The translations under genes and the position numbers were made by a program. A stretch of DNA of 64,000 nucleotides from Paenochrobactrum pullorum (lineage in GTDB: Bacteria > Pseudomonadota > Alphaproteobacteria > Rhizobiales > Rhizobiaceae): contig NZ_JBHEEH010000001.1 in NCBI RefSeq assembly GCF_041929845.1, positions 496,001-560,000 of the forward strand, in the 5' to 3' direction. Below the pieces are notes generated by a model that worked only from the letters and a program-made list of their open reading frames with translations, had not been told where the DNA came from and ran no database searches. Of this stretch, positions 42,446-50,378 are shown piece by piece. Positions within the stretch are counted from its first letter, which is position 1; each line of letters opens with the position of its first letter.

Positions 42446-43711
42446 TTAAGCAATGAAGTCGCTCTGGGTGCCATGTGCTTCAATGGCCTGTGCCAAGCGT
42501 AAGAGTGCGTGGACATAAGCACCGGTGCGAAGCGAGAATTTCTTTTCCTTTGAGAGTTCCCAAATCGCACGGCCTTCGCGTTCCATGATGCTCTGGAGGC
42601 GCTGATGGATTTCTTCCAAAGTCCAGTAATAGCCTTGCTTGTTCTGTACCCATTCAAAATATGAAACTGTAACACCACCGGCATTGGCCAGAATGTCAGG
42701 CAGAACGATCACGCCTTTTTTCGCCAGAATTTCGTCAGCTTCAGCAGTCAGCGGGCCATTGGCGAGTTCCACAATCAGCTTGGCATTGATACTGTCGGCA
42801 TTGCCCTCGTGGATCATGTTTTCCATGGCTGACGGCACCAGAATATCACAATTGGCTGCCACCAGTTCATCTGGTGTCATGGCTTTGTGACCATTTTGAC
42901 CGATGGTTGAGACCACTGATTTGCCGTCCGCTTTGGCTGCAAAAAGGCTCGCCAAATTCAAGCCTTCATCACATTGTACTGCGCCTTCCGAATCGGAAAC
43001 AGCAGTGATTTTATGGCCGTCGGCACAAAACAACCGTGCCATATGCTGGCCGGCATTACCAAAGCCTTGAATGGCAACGCGCAAACTACCGGCAAGACCC
43101 AAATCATCAGACAGATGACGAACGAGATAATAACCACCGCGTGCCGTTGCATCATCACGACCAAGCGAGCCGCCCAATGCCAAAGGCTTGCCGGTGATGA
43201 CAGCTGGTGAATGTTGATCGACGATTTGTGAATATTCGTCTGCCATCCAGCCCATGATCATCGAGTTGGTGTAAACATCGGGTGCGGGAATATCGCGGTC
43301 TGGACCCAAAATGCCGGCAAAAGCCTGAATATAGGCGCGGGACAATCGCTCCAACTCGGCTTTCGACAATTTGCGCGGATCAACCTGAATGGCACCTTTA
43401 CCGCCACCATAAGGCAGGTTCATGACCGCACATTTAAAGGTCATCCAGAAAGCAAGCGTCTCAACTTCTTCTGCGGTTGCATCCGGATGGTAACGGATGC
43501 CGCCCTTGGTTGGTCCGCGGGTATCATCATAACGGCAGCGCCATGCAAGAAAAGATTTTCGTGAACCGTCGTCCATACGGATCATCAGGCGCACTTTCAT
43601 TGTCTCGCGTGCGAATTTCAATTTTTCGATCACATCAGCGTCGATATTAATATGGCTTGCAGCCTCATCCAGCCGCACTAATGCATTCTCAAGAAGATTG
43701 TCCTGTGACAC
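42446..43711 (-). CDS. gdhA: Glu/Leu/Phe/Val family glutamate dehydrogenase
   Basis: A 421-residue amino-acid dehydrogenase interconverting glutamate and 2-oxoglutarate with ammonium. The N-terminal domain has GPTKGGIRYHPDAT, MTFKCAVMNLPYGGGKGAI (catalytic Lys) and DIPAPDVYTNSMIMGWM. The NAD-binding domain has VAIQGFGNAGQHMARL, then DILANAGGVTVSYFEWVQN. Length and motifs fit the hexameric catabolic type (coenzyme uncertain). It stands alone, convergent with nrdB. Confidence 0.93.
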   Translation of the reverse strand: MSQDNLLENALVRLDEAASHINIDADVIEKLKFARETMKVRLMIRMDDGSRKSFLAWRCRYDDTRGPTKGGIRYHPDATAEEVETLAFWMTFKCAVMNLPYGGGKGAIQVDPRKLSKAELERLSRAYIQAFAGILGPDRDIPAPDVYTNSMIMGWMADEYSQIVDQHSPAVITGKPLALGGSLGRDDATARGGYYLVRHLSDDLGLAGSLRVAIQGFGNAGQHMARLFCADGHKITAVSDSEGAVQCDEGLNLASLFAAKADGKSVVSTIGQNGHKAMTPDELVAANCDILVPSAMENMIHEGNADSINAKLIVELANGPLTAEADEILAKKGVIVLPDILANAGGVTVSYFEWVQNKQGYYWTLEEIHQRLQSIMEREGRAIWELSKEKKFSLRTGAYVHALLRLAQAIEAHGTQSDFIA

Positions 43712-43915
43712 GAAATCACCTTTCTTGCGTATGGCGTTATGAAAAGATATTTTTAGAATTCATGTATGCACTTTCGCGCAACAAAAGAAAAGAAAAAAGG
43801 ACAGTACTGTTGTCCTATATTTATTTGCAATCGTCATTTTTTACATTTTCCTGAAATATTGTGTGATTTTCGCATCAGTGGAAAAGACGGTGCATCACAC
43901 TCAGATTTAATCAAT

Positions 43916-43944
43916 CTGTCATGTTTCATATAAAGCACTGTCAC
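43916..43944 (+). promoter_or_regulatory. Pho box upstream of the alkaline phosphatase gene
   Basis: CTGTCAT (43916) and CTGTCAC (43938) are exactly 22 bases apart, two PhoB periods of 11, with a degenerate middle unit CATATAA at 43927. They lie on the coding strand about 150 bases before the start codon. The rest of the 385-base interval to gdhA contains no gene I can support. Confidence 0.65.
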
Positions 43945-44096
43945 AATGGCTGGCTAACACTTCCCCCGTACTCATTGTCCGCTCACGGTCTTTCCGAAGA
44001 TTACAACCGGCATTTTTCCAGCACGAAAGGGGCAGAACCGGAAGAGGTTCTGATCGGTTGCAGGAAGAATTACCGCTAAAGGGGTTTGATAAAACC

Positions 44097-45866
44097 ATGC
44101 GTCAACTTGTTAAGTTACTCTCTGCCACTACAGTTCTGTCGGCTGCACTTTTTGCAACAGCATCGCAAGCTGCAACCGTTTACCCGCTTGACCGTGCAAC
44201 GATTCTAGCCGGTTCGCCTTTTGATTTTAAGGTCGAGTTTGACAATGTTGTTAAAGCGGATGATGTCAAAATCACAGTCAACGGCGAAGATTACAAAGCT
44301 GTTTTCGGCAAAGATGTTGAATTTATCGCTGCTGAAAAAGACGCATCCGACAAAGATCTGGGCTCGGCGGTTATTCTGCGTTCATTGGCTTTGCCAAAGG
44401 CTGGTGCTTACACGATTGAAGTGCAGGCCGGTAACGACAAGAAAAGCGTTACCTGGGATGTTTACGGCACATCCGATGCGCCAAAAGCCAAAAACGTGAT
44501 CTTCCTCGTTGCTGATGGTCTGTCGGTTGCTCATCGTACCGGTGCGCGCATCATGTCGAAAGGCATGAGCGAAGGGAAGGCCAATGGCCGCCTCAATATG
44601 GACGATCTGCAATATATGGCTTTCATCGGTACATCAGCCACCAACTCGATTGCAACCGATAGCGCCAACACCATGTCGGCCTATATGACCGGTCATAAGA
44701 CTGCCATCAATGCACTGGGTGTTTATGCTGATCGCACACCGGACAGCCTTGATGATCCGCGCGTGGAAAACATCAGTGAAGCATTGCGCCGCCAGACCGG
44801 CAAATCTATTGGTATTGTCACCACATCCGAATTGCAGGATGCAACGCCTGCTGCAGTTGCCTCACACACACGCCGCCGTGCTGATAAAGCCGAAATCACC
44901 GGCATGTTGTTTGATGTAAAGCCTGATGTGCTGTTGGGCGGTGGCTCTGCTTACTTCCTCAACAAGGAAGTACCGGGCTCCAAGCGTAAAGATGACAAAG
45001 ACTATATCAAAGAGTTTCAGCAAGCCGGTTATGCTTTGGCAACCAGCAAGGAAGAACTTGAAAAAGCAGCAAGCACTGAAGGCGACAAACTGCTCGGCCT
45101 GTTCCATACCGGTAACATGGATACCGCGATGGACCGCAATATGCTGAAGAAGGGTACAATCGATAAATTCCCTGATCAGCCGGGTCTGGTTGAAATGGCC
45201 GACATTGCTTTGAAAAAGCTCTCTCAGAACGAAGAAGGCTTCTTCCTGATGGTTGAAGCGGCAAATGTCGACAAGATGTCCCATCCACTGGATTGGGAAC
45301 GTGCGGTTTATGATACGATCGAATTTGATAAAGTGATCGGTCTGGCGCAGGAATTTGCTAAAAACAATCCGGACACCATGATTGTAGTCACCGGTGACCA
45401 TACCCACGGCGTATCCATCATCGGCACCATCGATGATAACAAGCCGGGCAATGAAATGCGTGAAAAAGTCGGCACTTATGAAAAAGCTGGCTTTACCAAT
45501 TACGTTGACAGCAATGGTGACGGCTATCCGGACAGCGTGGATGTAAACCCGCGTCTGGCGATCTTCTCCAACAATTTCCCTGACTATTATGAAACCTTCC
45601 GTCCGAAGCTGGATAATCCTTTTGTTCCGGCGATCCAGAACGAGAAGAACGAATATGTTGCCAACGAAGCCTATAAGGATATTCCGGGTGCCGTATTCCG
45701 CGAGGGTAATATCCCGCGCTCTGATGATACCGGCGTCCACTCTGTAGATGATGTAGTCTTGCAGGCGAGCGGTGCGGGTGCGGAACTTTTCCGCGGCTAC
45801 ATGGAACAGAGCGACGTTTACAAGATTTTGGCTGAAGTTTTCGCGCTCGGTGCGGAGAAGAAATAA
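44097..45866 (+). CDS. Secreted alkaline phosphatase
   Basis: A 589-residue alkaline phosphatase. The signal peptide is MRQLVKLLSATTVLSAALFATASQA, followed by an Ig-like N-terminal part. The catalytic domain starts near residue 150: VIFLVADGLSVAHR, ATDSANTMSAYMTGHKT with the nucleophile region, DVLLGGGSAYF, EGFFLMVEAANVDKMSHP and VTGDHTHGVSIIG with zinc ligands. A calcium-binding-like loop D471-x-N-x-D-G-x2-D-x2-D482 is inserted near the C terminus. The ATG at 44097 is chosen because it starts the signal peptide. A Pho box upstream suggests induction by phosphate starvation. Confidence 0.92.
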   Translation: MRQLVKLLSATTVLSAALFATASQAATVYPLDRATILAGSPFDFKVEFDNVVKADDVKITVNGEDYKAVFGKDVEFIAAEKDASDKDLGSAVILRSLALPKAGAYTIEVQAGNDKKSVTWDVYGTSDAPKAKNVIFLVADGLSVAHRTGARIMSKGMSEGKANGRLNMDDLQYMAFIGTSATNSIATDSANTMSAYMTGHKTAINALGVYADRTPDSLDDPRVENISEALRRQTGKSIGIVTTSELQDATPAAVASHTRRRADKAEITGMLFDVKPDVLLGGGSAYFLNKEVPGSKRKDDKDYIKEFQQAGYALATSKEELEKAASTEGDKLLGLFHTGNMDTAMDRNMLKKGTIDKFPDQPGLVEMADIALKKLSQNEEGFFLMVEAANVDKMSHPLDWERAVYDTIEFDKVIGLAQEFAKNNPDTMIVVTGDHTHGVSIIGTIDDNKPGNEMREKVGTYEKAGFTNYVDSNGDGYPDSVDVNPRLAIFSNNFPDYYETFRPKLDNPFVPAIQNEKNEYVANEAYKDIPGAVFREGNIPRSDDTGVHSVDDVVLQASGAGAELFRGYMEQSDVYKILAEVFALGAEKK

Positions 45867-45886
45867 GCCGGAGTTTGGATGATAAA

Positions 45887-45922
45887 AAATGCCGGAAAGA
45901 AATTTCCGGCATTTCACTTTTT
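45887..45922 (+). terminator. Terminator after the alkaline phosphatase gene
   Basis: A perfect 12-base stem AAATGCCGGAAA / TTTCCGGCATTT with a 4-base GAAA loop, followed by CACTTTTT. It sits between the phosphatase and the next gene, so read-through to the ABC cluster would be partial. Confidence 0.85.
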
Positions 45923-45934
45923 AAGGATGGAACC

Positions 45935-46408
45935 ATGTCATTTCTATCATCAATGCCGCGTCGTCATTTTCTCAAACTCATGAGTGTCGCACCTTTGGCC
46001 TATGCGGTAGCCGGAACATTGCCACAGGCAAAAGCCGCAACGGGCAATTTAAGCTTTGCCGAGCTCTACAGTAAGATCAGCGTCTTGGGGCTTGAGTTTT
46101 CAGAAAAAGTCAAATCGCTGAATGGCGAGAAGGTAGTGATGGGTGGTTTCATGGCACCACCTTTGAAAGCGGAAGCCGATTTTTTTGTACTGACCGAAAT
46201 CCCGATGTCGATCTGCCCTTTTTGTTCGTCCGATGCTGATTGGCCGGATAATATTCTGGTGGTCTATCTCGATAAAAAACAAACTTTCGTGCAACCCTCA
46301 ACCTTGATTGAAGTGACCGGAAAACTGGAAGTCGGATCGTGGACAGATCCCGAAACCGGCTTTGTCAGTTTGCTGCGCCTGCGTGATGCACGCTATAAGG
46401 TTGCCTGA
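45935..46408 (+). CDS. Tat-exported protein with CPFC motif, unknown function
   Basis: A 157-residue protein. The N terminus RRHFLKLMSVAPLAYAVAGT fits a twin-arginine signal (R9-R10), suggesting export of a folded or cofactor-bound protein, with cleavage near QAKA. The mature part has VVMGGFMAPPLKAEADFFVLT and MSICPFCSSDADWP with C94-x2-C97. This pattern recalls periplasmic DUF3299-like proteins that accompany ABC transporters. AAGGATGG precedes the ATG. It is followed by its ATPase partner one base later. A metal-binding or redox role is inferred only. Confidence 0.7.
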   Translation: MSFLSSMPRRHFLKLMSVAPLAYAVAGTLPQAKAATGNLSFAELYSKISVLGLEFSEKVKSLNGEKVVMGGFMAPPLKAEADFFVLTEIPMSICPFCSSDADWPDNILVVYLDKKQTFVQPSTLIEVTGKLEVGSWTDPETGFVSLLRLRDARYKVA

Positions 46409-46409
46409 T

Positions 46410-47075
46410 ATGCAACTTGTTTTAGATCATATCAGCGTCAGCTTTGCCGGACTTTCAGAACCCGCCTTGCAAATCGATCATTTGGAAGTGCCCGATGGTG
46501 CAGTGGTGGGTCTCACCGGCGCATCAGGTTCCGGCAAAAGTACATTTATCAATATTATCAGCGGTCTTGCCCGTCCGCAAAAAGGTTTGGTTCTCTGGGG
46601 CGGTCAACCGATCAATCAGCTGTCGGAAACTGCGGCAGATCGTTGGCGGGGCGAACATATCGGCCTCATTATGCAGGATTTCTACCTTTTTGACGGCTTG
46701 TCGGCGCTGGAAAATATCTTGCTGCCGCTGCGTCTGGCTGGTGGTGTGGATAAAGAAGCTTTATCGCGTGCGCATGAATTACTGGAACGGGTCGGGCTGA
46801 AACGGCCTGACCAGGCAGTGCAATTGATGTCACGAGGGGAAATGCAGCGCGTGGCGATTGCTCGTGCCCTGCAACGCAAACCCGCCATTATTATTGCCGA
46901 TGAACCAACCGCCAGTCTGGACAAGGAAAACGGGGCATCCGTTGGCAATCTTATTCTGGAACTGGCGACCCAAGAAAAATGCACGACGATTATTGCCTCC
47001 CATGATGACCGGCTGATTTCCAGATTGGCGCGCACTATCAACCTTGCTGCGGGGAGAATTACCTCAGATGTTTAG
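46410..47075 (+). CDS. ABC transporter ATPase (LolD/MacB type)
   Basis: A 221-residue ATPase. It has Walker A GASGSGKST, Q-loop IMQDFYLF, Walker B IIIADEPTASLD and switch His in IASHDDRLI. The signature motif reads MSRGEMQRVAIARAL, so SRGE stands where LSGGQ is usual. It overlaps the permease gene by eight bases and follows the exported protein by one base. The three together look like one transport system. The MacB/LolD class usually works on the outer face of the membrane rather than as a classical importer. Confidence 0.88.
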   Translation: MQLVLDHISVSFAGLSEPALQIDHLEVPDGAVVGLTGASGSGKSTFINIISGLARPQKGLVLWGGQPINQLSETAADRWRGEHIGLIMQDFYLFDGLSALENILLPLRLAGGVDKEALSRAHELLERVGLKRPDQAVQLMSRGEMQRVAIARALQRKPAIIIADEPTASLDKENGASVGNLILELATQEKCTTIIASHDDRLISRLARTINLAAGRITSDV

Positions 47076-48336
47076 ATTTATCGCCGCAGATTTAAAACGC
47101 CATTGGCTTGGTGCTTTGGCACTGGTGCTACTGGTTGCTTTCGCAACCGCTTTAAGTGTTGCCGTGACATTGCAGGAGCGTGCATTGCGTCTTGGCAGTG
47201 CGCGCGCTGCCGATCATTTTGATCTGGTGATTGGTGCTGCTGCCAGTGAAACGCAATTGGTACTTTCATCGGTATTTTTACAAACGTCATTGCTGCCGTT
47301 GATGGAAGGTAATGAACTGGAAAAACTAAGCCATGACCCGCGCGTCGCATGGGCTGCGCCTGTTGGTTTTGGCGATAGTTACAAGAATTATCCGATTATC
47401 GGCACCACTTCAAAGCTGGTTGAAACTTTAAGCCCGAAACTGGCATCCGGCAAAATGTTTACCGCACATCATGAGGCCGTCGTTGGTGCCAATGTGGATG
47501 TGAGTGCTGAAACCTCTATGGTGCCTTTGCACGGCAATGCAGGCGAGGGCGGCCATCATCATACTGAAATTACTTATAAAATGGTTGGCCGTATGGCACC
47601 GACTGGTGGCGCATGGGACAATGCGATTTTGGTGCCGATTGAAGCTGTCTGGGCGGTGCATGGCATGGAGCATGATCATGAACATAGCCATGCCGATGAA
47701 ACTGCGGAAGAACATGCAGCTCACGGCGATCATGACCATGAACATGAGCATGAACATCAACACGGTGAAGAAGCGCTGCAAACAAGTTTTGAACATGGTG
47801 CGGCCGGTGTTCCGGCTATCATCGTGAAGCCTAAAACGATTGCCGATGCTTACAAGCTCAGGCAAGAATATCGCGGCAATGGTACAACGGCAGTCTTTCC
47901 GGCCGAGGTCCTGACCAATCTTTACGGCATGCTCGGCAATGCCAAATCAATCCTGATGTTCGTGGCACTGGGCACACAGATTCTGATTGGTTGTGCTTTG
48001 GTTTTTGTTGCTCTTTTGCATATCGGCGAACGTCGTCGTCAAATCGGTGCTTTACGAGCACTTGGAGCATCGCGAGGCAAAATCTTCACGCTGGTTTGGT
48101 CTGAAGTGGCTATTTTATTGGGTGCTGGAATTTTCAGTGGTTTTGCACTTGGTTTTGTCGCGTCAAAAATTCTGTCCCGCATCGTCACGCAATCCAGCGG
48201 CTTCGCCATGCCGGTTGCTTTTGAAATGCAGGATCTCAATAGTATGATTGTCATGCTTGTCGGTGCGTCTGTCATTGGATTGTTGCCGGCCATGATGGCT
48301 TATCGCCAGTCACCGGTCAGCGCCTTGCGTGGTTGA
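47068..48336 (+). CDS. FtsX/MacB-type ABC permease with histidine-rich loop
   Basis: A 422-residue permease. One membrane helix lies at about residues 15-35, a large periplasmic domain spans 40-290, and three helices with the FtsX-like motif HIGERRRQIGALRALGASRGKI make the C terminus. The periplasmic domain contains a His/Asp/Glu-rich tract at residues 198-235 with 13 His in 38 residues (HDHEHSHADE, HDHEHEHEHQH), and GGHHHTE near residue 168. Such tracts bind zinc, nickel or similar metals. The ATG at 47068 follows GGGGAG. Metal handling, probably zinc, is inferred. Confidence 0.85.
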   Translation: MFRFIAADLKRHWLGALALVLLVAFATALSVAVTLQERALRLGSARAADHFDLVIGAAASETQLVLSSVFLQTSLLPLMEGNELEKLSHDPRVAWAAPVGFGDSYKNYPIIGTTSKLVETLSPKLASGKMFTAHHEAVVGANVDVSAETSMVPLHGNAGEGGHHHTEITYKMVGRMAPTGGAWDNAILVPIEAVWAVHGMEHDHEHSHADETAEEHAAHGDHDHEHEHEHQHGEEALQTSFEHGAAGVPAIIVKPKTIADAYKLRQEYRGNGTTAVFPAEVLTNLYGMLGNAKSILMFVALGTQILIGCALVFVALLHIGERRRQIGALRALGASRGKIFTLVWSEVAILLGAGIFSGFALGFVASKILSRIVTQSSGFAMPVAFEMQDLNSMIVMLVGASVIGLLPAMMAYRQSPVSALRG

Positions 48337-48494
48337 CGGATGCTTGAATATTGATGTCTAACTGACCTGATAAAGTTTTCTTGTATTTAACAATCGAAAA
48401 CTTGATATTAAAAGTATAGTATTAAAGGGTGTCACTTGCGTGGCACTCTTTAATTCATACTCCGGCATTTTCGCCGGCAGGGCAGGAGAGCAAA

Positions 48495-49748
48495 ATGCAG
48501 CAACCAGTGTCCCCCAAACAGACCGCCCAAACGATCAGCACCCAATGTGTGATTGCGGGCTCGGGGCCGGGTGGTCTGATGCTCGGCCTATTGCTGGCGC
48601 GCGCTGGTGTTGATGTGACTGTATTGGAAAAACACGCCGATTTTCTGCGTGATTTTCGTGGTGACACAGTGCATCCTGCAACGCTTGATATTATCGATAA
48701 GCTAGGGCTTTTGGATGAGTTTTTGAAAGTGCCGCATACACAGGCGCCAAAACTTCATGCCGAAATTGGCGGGCAGAATGTCACTATTGCTGATTTTTCA
48801 CGCCTGCCGGTTAAATGCCGCTTCATTGCCTTCATGCCGCAATGGGATTTTTTAGGTTTTCTGGCGCGTGAAGCACGTAAATTGCCCAATTTTCATTTGA
48901 TGATGTCGACCAAAGTGACTGATCTGATTGAAAATAACGGCCGTATCGAAGGCCTTTTTGCCCAAAACCATGAAGGCAGCATCGAGATTAAAGCCTCTCT
49001 CGTGGTGGGAGCCGACGGGCGCAATTCGCTGGTGCGGGCAAAAGCCGGATTGGAGAGCACCAGTTTTGGTGCGCCAAGTGATGTGTTGTGGATCAAACTT
49101 TCGCATAAACCTGAAGACCCTCCCTATACAATGGGGCATGGCGGGCCTCGTCAGGGCTTTGTCATGGTCGACCGTGGCGATTATTGGCAATGCGGTTATG
49201 TGGTGCGCAAGGGCAGTTTTGCGCAAGTGAAAGAAAAAGGGCTGGAAGCGTTCCGGCATGCAGTGGCTGAGGTTTCACCATTATCGCCTGATCGGGTGCA
49301 AGAAATCACCTCATGGGATGATGTGCATCTTTTGTCCATCCGCATTGACCGGCTGAACCGCTGGTGGCGCTCCGGTCTGTTGTGCATCGGTGATGCGGCC
49401 CATGCAATGTCGCCGATTGGTGGTTTCGGAGTTAACCTGGCGATACAGGATGCGGTGGCTGCCGCCAATATTTTGGTGGTTCCGCTGCGAGATAATAAAT
49501 TGACCGATCAGCATCTGGCGCGCGTGGAAAAACGCCGTGCATTTCCAACCAAAGCCATTCAGAAAATCCAGCTGATGATGCAATCAAGCAGCAAGAAACG
49601 TCAAAATAGCGAAGTCAAACGCAGTGGCCCGCCAGCCTTTGTTAAGGGCATAGCCCGCTGGCCGATTCTTGCACATTTGGCCGGTCGGTTAGTGGGCATG
49701 GGTGTGCGCCGCGAAAAACTGCGTAGTTCTCTTTTCAAGCTGCGCTGA
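48495..49748 (+). CDS. FAD-dependent aromatic-ring-type monooxygenase family protein
   Basis: A 417-residue flavoprotein of the p-hydroxybenzoate hydroxylase/UbiH fold. It shows GSGPGGLMLGLLLARAG for FAD, VVGADGRNSLVRA with the DG motif, and IGDAAHAMSPIGGFGVNLAIQDA with the GD motif. The substrate is not evident; the C-terminal basic tail RREKLRSSLFKLR is unusual. AGGAGA precedes the ATG at 48495. No clear operon partner lies nearby. Confidence 0.85.
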   Translation: MQQPVSPKQTAQTISTQCVIAGSGPGGLMLGLLLARAGVDVTVLEKHADFLRDFRGDTVHPATLDIIDKLGLLDEFLKVPHTQAPKLHAEIGGQNVTIADFSRLPVKCRFIAFMPQWDFLGFLAREARKLPNFHLMMSTKVTDLIENNGRIEGLFAQNHEGSIEIKASLVVGADGRNSLVRAKAGLESTSFGAPSDVLWIKLSHKPEDPPYTMGHGGPRQGFVMVDRGDYWQCGYVVRKGSFAQVKEKGLEAFRHAVAEVSPLSPDRVQEITSWDDVHLLSIRIDRLNRWWRSGLLCIGDAAHAMSPIGGFGVNLAIQDAVAAANILVVPLRDNKLTDQHLARVEKRRAFPTKAIQKIQLMMQSSSKKRQNSEVKRSGPPAFVKGIARWPILAHLAGRLVGMGVRREKLRSSLFKLR

Positions 49749-49769
49749 AATCAAGACGTGAATGATTGT

Positions 49770-49799
49770 GCATCTGTCTGAAGAAATTTGGGCAGATGC
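49770..49799 (+). terminator. Weak hairpin after the monooxygenase gene
   Basis: GCATCTG / CAGATGC arms, 7 bases each, around a 16-base loop, 21 bases after the stop. No U-run follows. It may be a weak or Rho-assisted terminator. Confidence 0.3.
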
Positions 49800-49900
49800 T
49801 AAATTGATTCTGCTAATCAAACACAATTCATTCTCACATGCGTGAAACCTAATGGCTTAAGAAAAATAAGTTATGAGGGGGAGTTATTTTGATAGCTAAA

Positions 49901-49977
49901 TGGCGCGCCCGAAAGGATTCGAACCTCTGACCCCCAGATTCGTAGTCTGGTGCTCTATCCAGCTGAGCTACGGGCGC
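49901..49977 (-). tRNA. tRNA-Arg(ACG), copy 1
   Basis: On the minus strand the 77-base sequence folds as a tRNA: acceptor GCGCCCG/CGGGCGC, D-loop AGCTCAGCTGGATAGAGC, anticodon stem CCAGA/TCTGG with loop CTACGAA giving anticodon ACG, and T-arm with GGTTCGAATCC. The encoded CCA end is at 49901-49903. It reads CGN arginine codons, the A being modified to inosine in bacteria. Confidence 0.96.
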
Positions 49978-50024
49978 AACATTTAAAAAGGAAAGATGAT
50001 CTTACCTTCATAATTCTAAGTGAA

Positions 50025-50100
50025 TGGCGCGCCCGAAAGGATTCGAACCTCTGACCCCCAGATTCGTAGTCTGGTGCTCTATCCAGCTGAGCTACGGGCG
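50025..50100 (-). tRNA. tRNA-Arg(ACG), copy 2, cut by assembly gap
   Basis: An identical copy of the tRNA-Arg(ACG) at 49901, in the same orientation, 47 bases away. Only the last 5' base (position 50101) is lost in the N run. The CCA end is encoded at 50025-50027. Tandem identical copies explain why the assembly broke here. Confidence 0.93.
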
Positions 50101-50199
50101 NNNNNNNNNNNNNNNNNNNNNNNNNNNNNNNNNNNNNNNNNNNNNNNNNNNNNNNNNNNNNNNNNNNNNNNNNNNNNNNNNNNNNNNNNNNNNNNNNNN
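50101..50199. other. Assembly gap (99 N)
   Basis: A run of 99 unknown bases directly after tRNA copy 2. The true length is unknown. It may hide further tRNA-Arg copies and their promoter. From 50200 to 50378 no gene is seen. Confidence 0.99.
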
Positions 50200-50378
50200 G
50201 CTTATCACTTAAAGCGACTTTTCAATAAGAAATTATCATTATCTCTCATCGAAGAGTGCTTGCGGTTGGTAATCCGGATCGAATTTAAATGCAAGCACCT
50301 AAATGAAAAAAATGTACATAACTGATAAAATATTGAAATTAGTCAGGTTTCTTGAGCCTTTGCTTATGTGGATAGATT

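Noticed and set aside
43712..44096. Zur box before the phosphatase and metal-type ABC cluster
   Set aside because: No convincing alphaproteobacterial Zur palindrome was seen, so zinc control is not claimed from sequence.
44862..45917. 351-codon open frame on the minus strand opposite the alkaline phosphatase gene
   Set aside because: It lies fully antisense to a gene with strong motifs, has no recognisable family and no ribosome site. Long antisense frames are common here because of codon bias.
50020..50325. Open frames spanning the N run
   Set aside because: They consist of antisense tRNA sequence plus unknown bases and are not genes.
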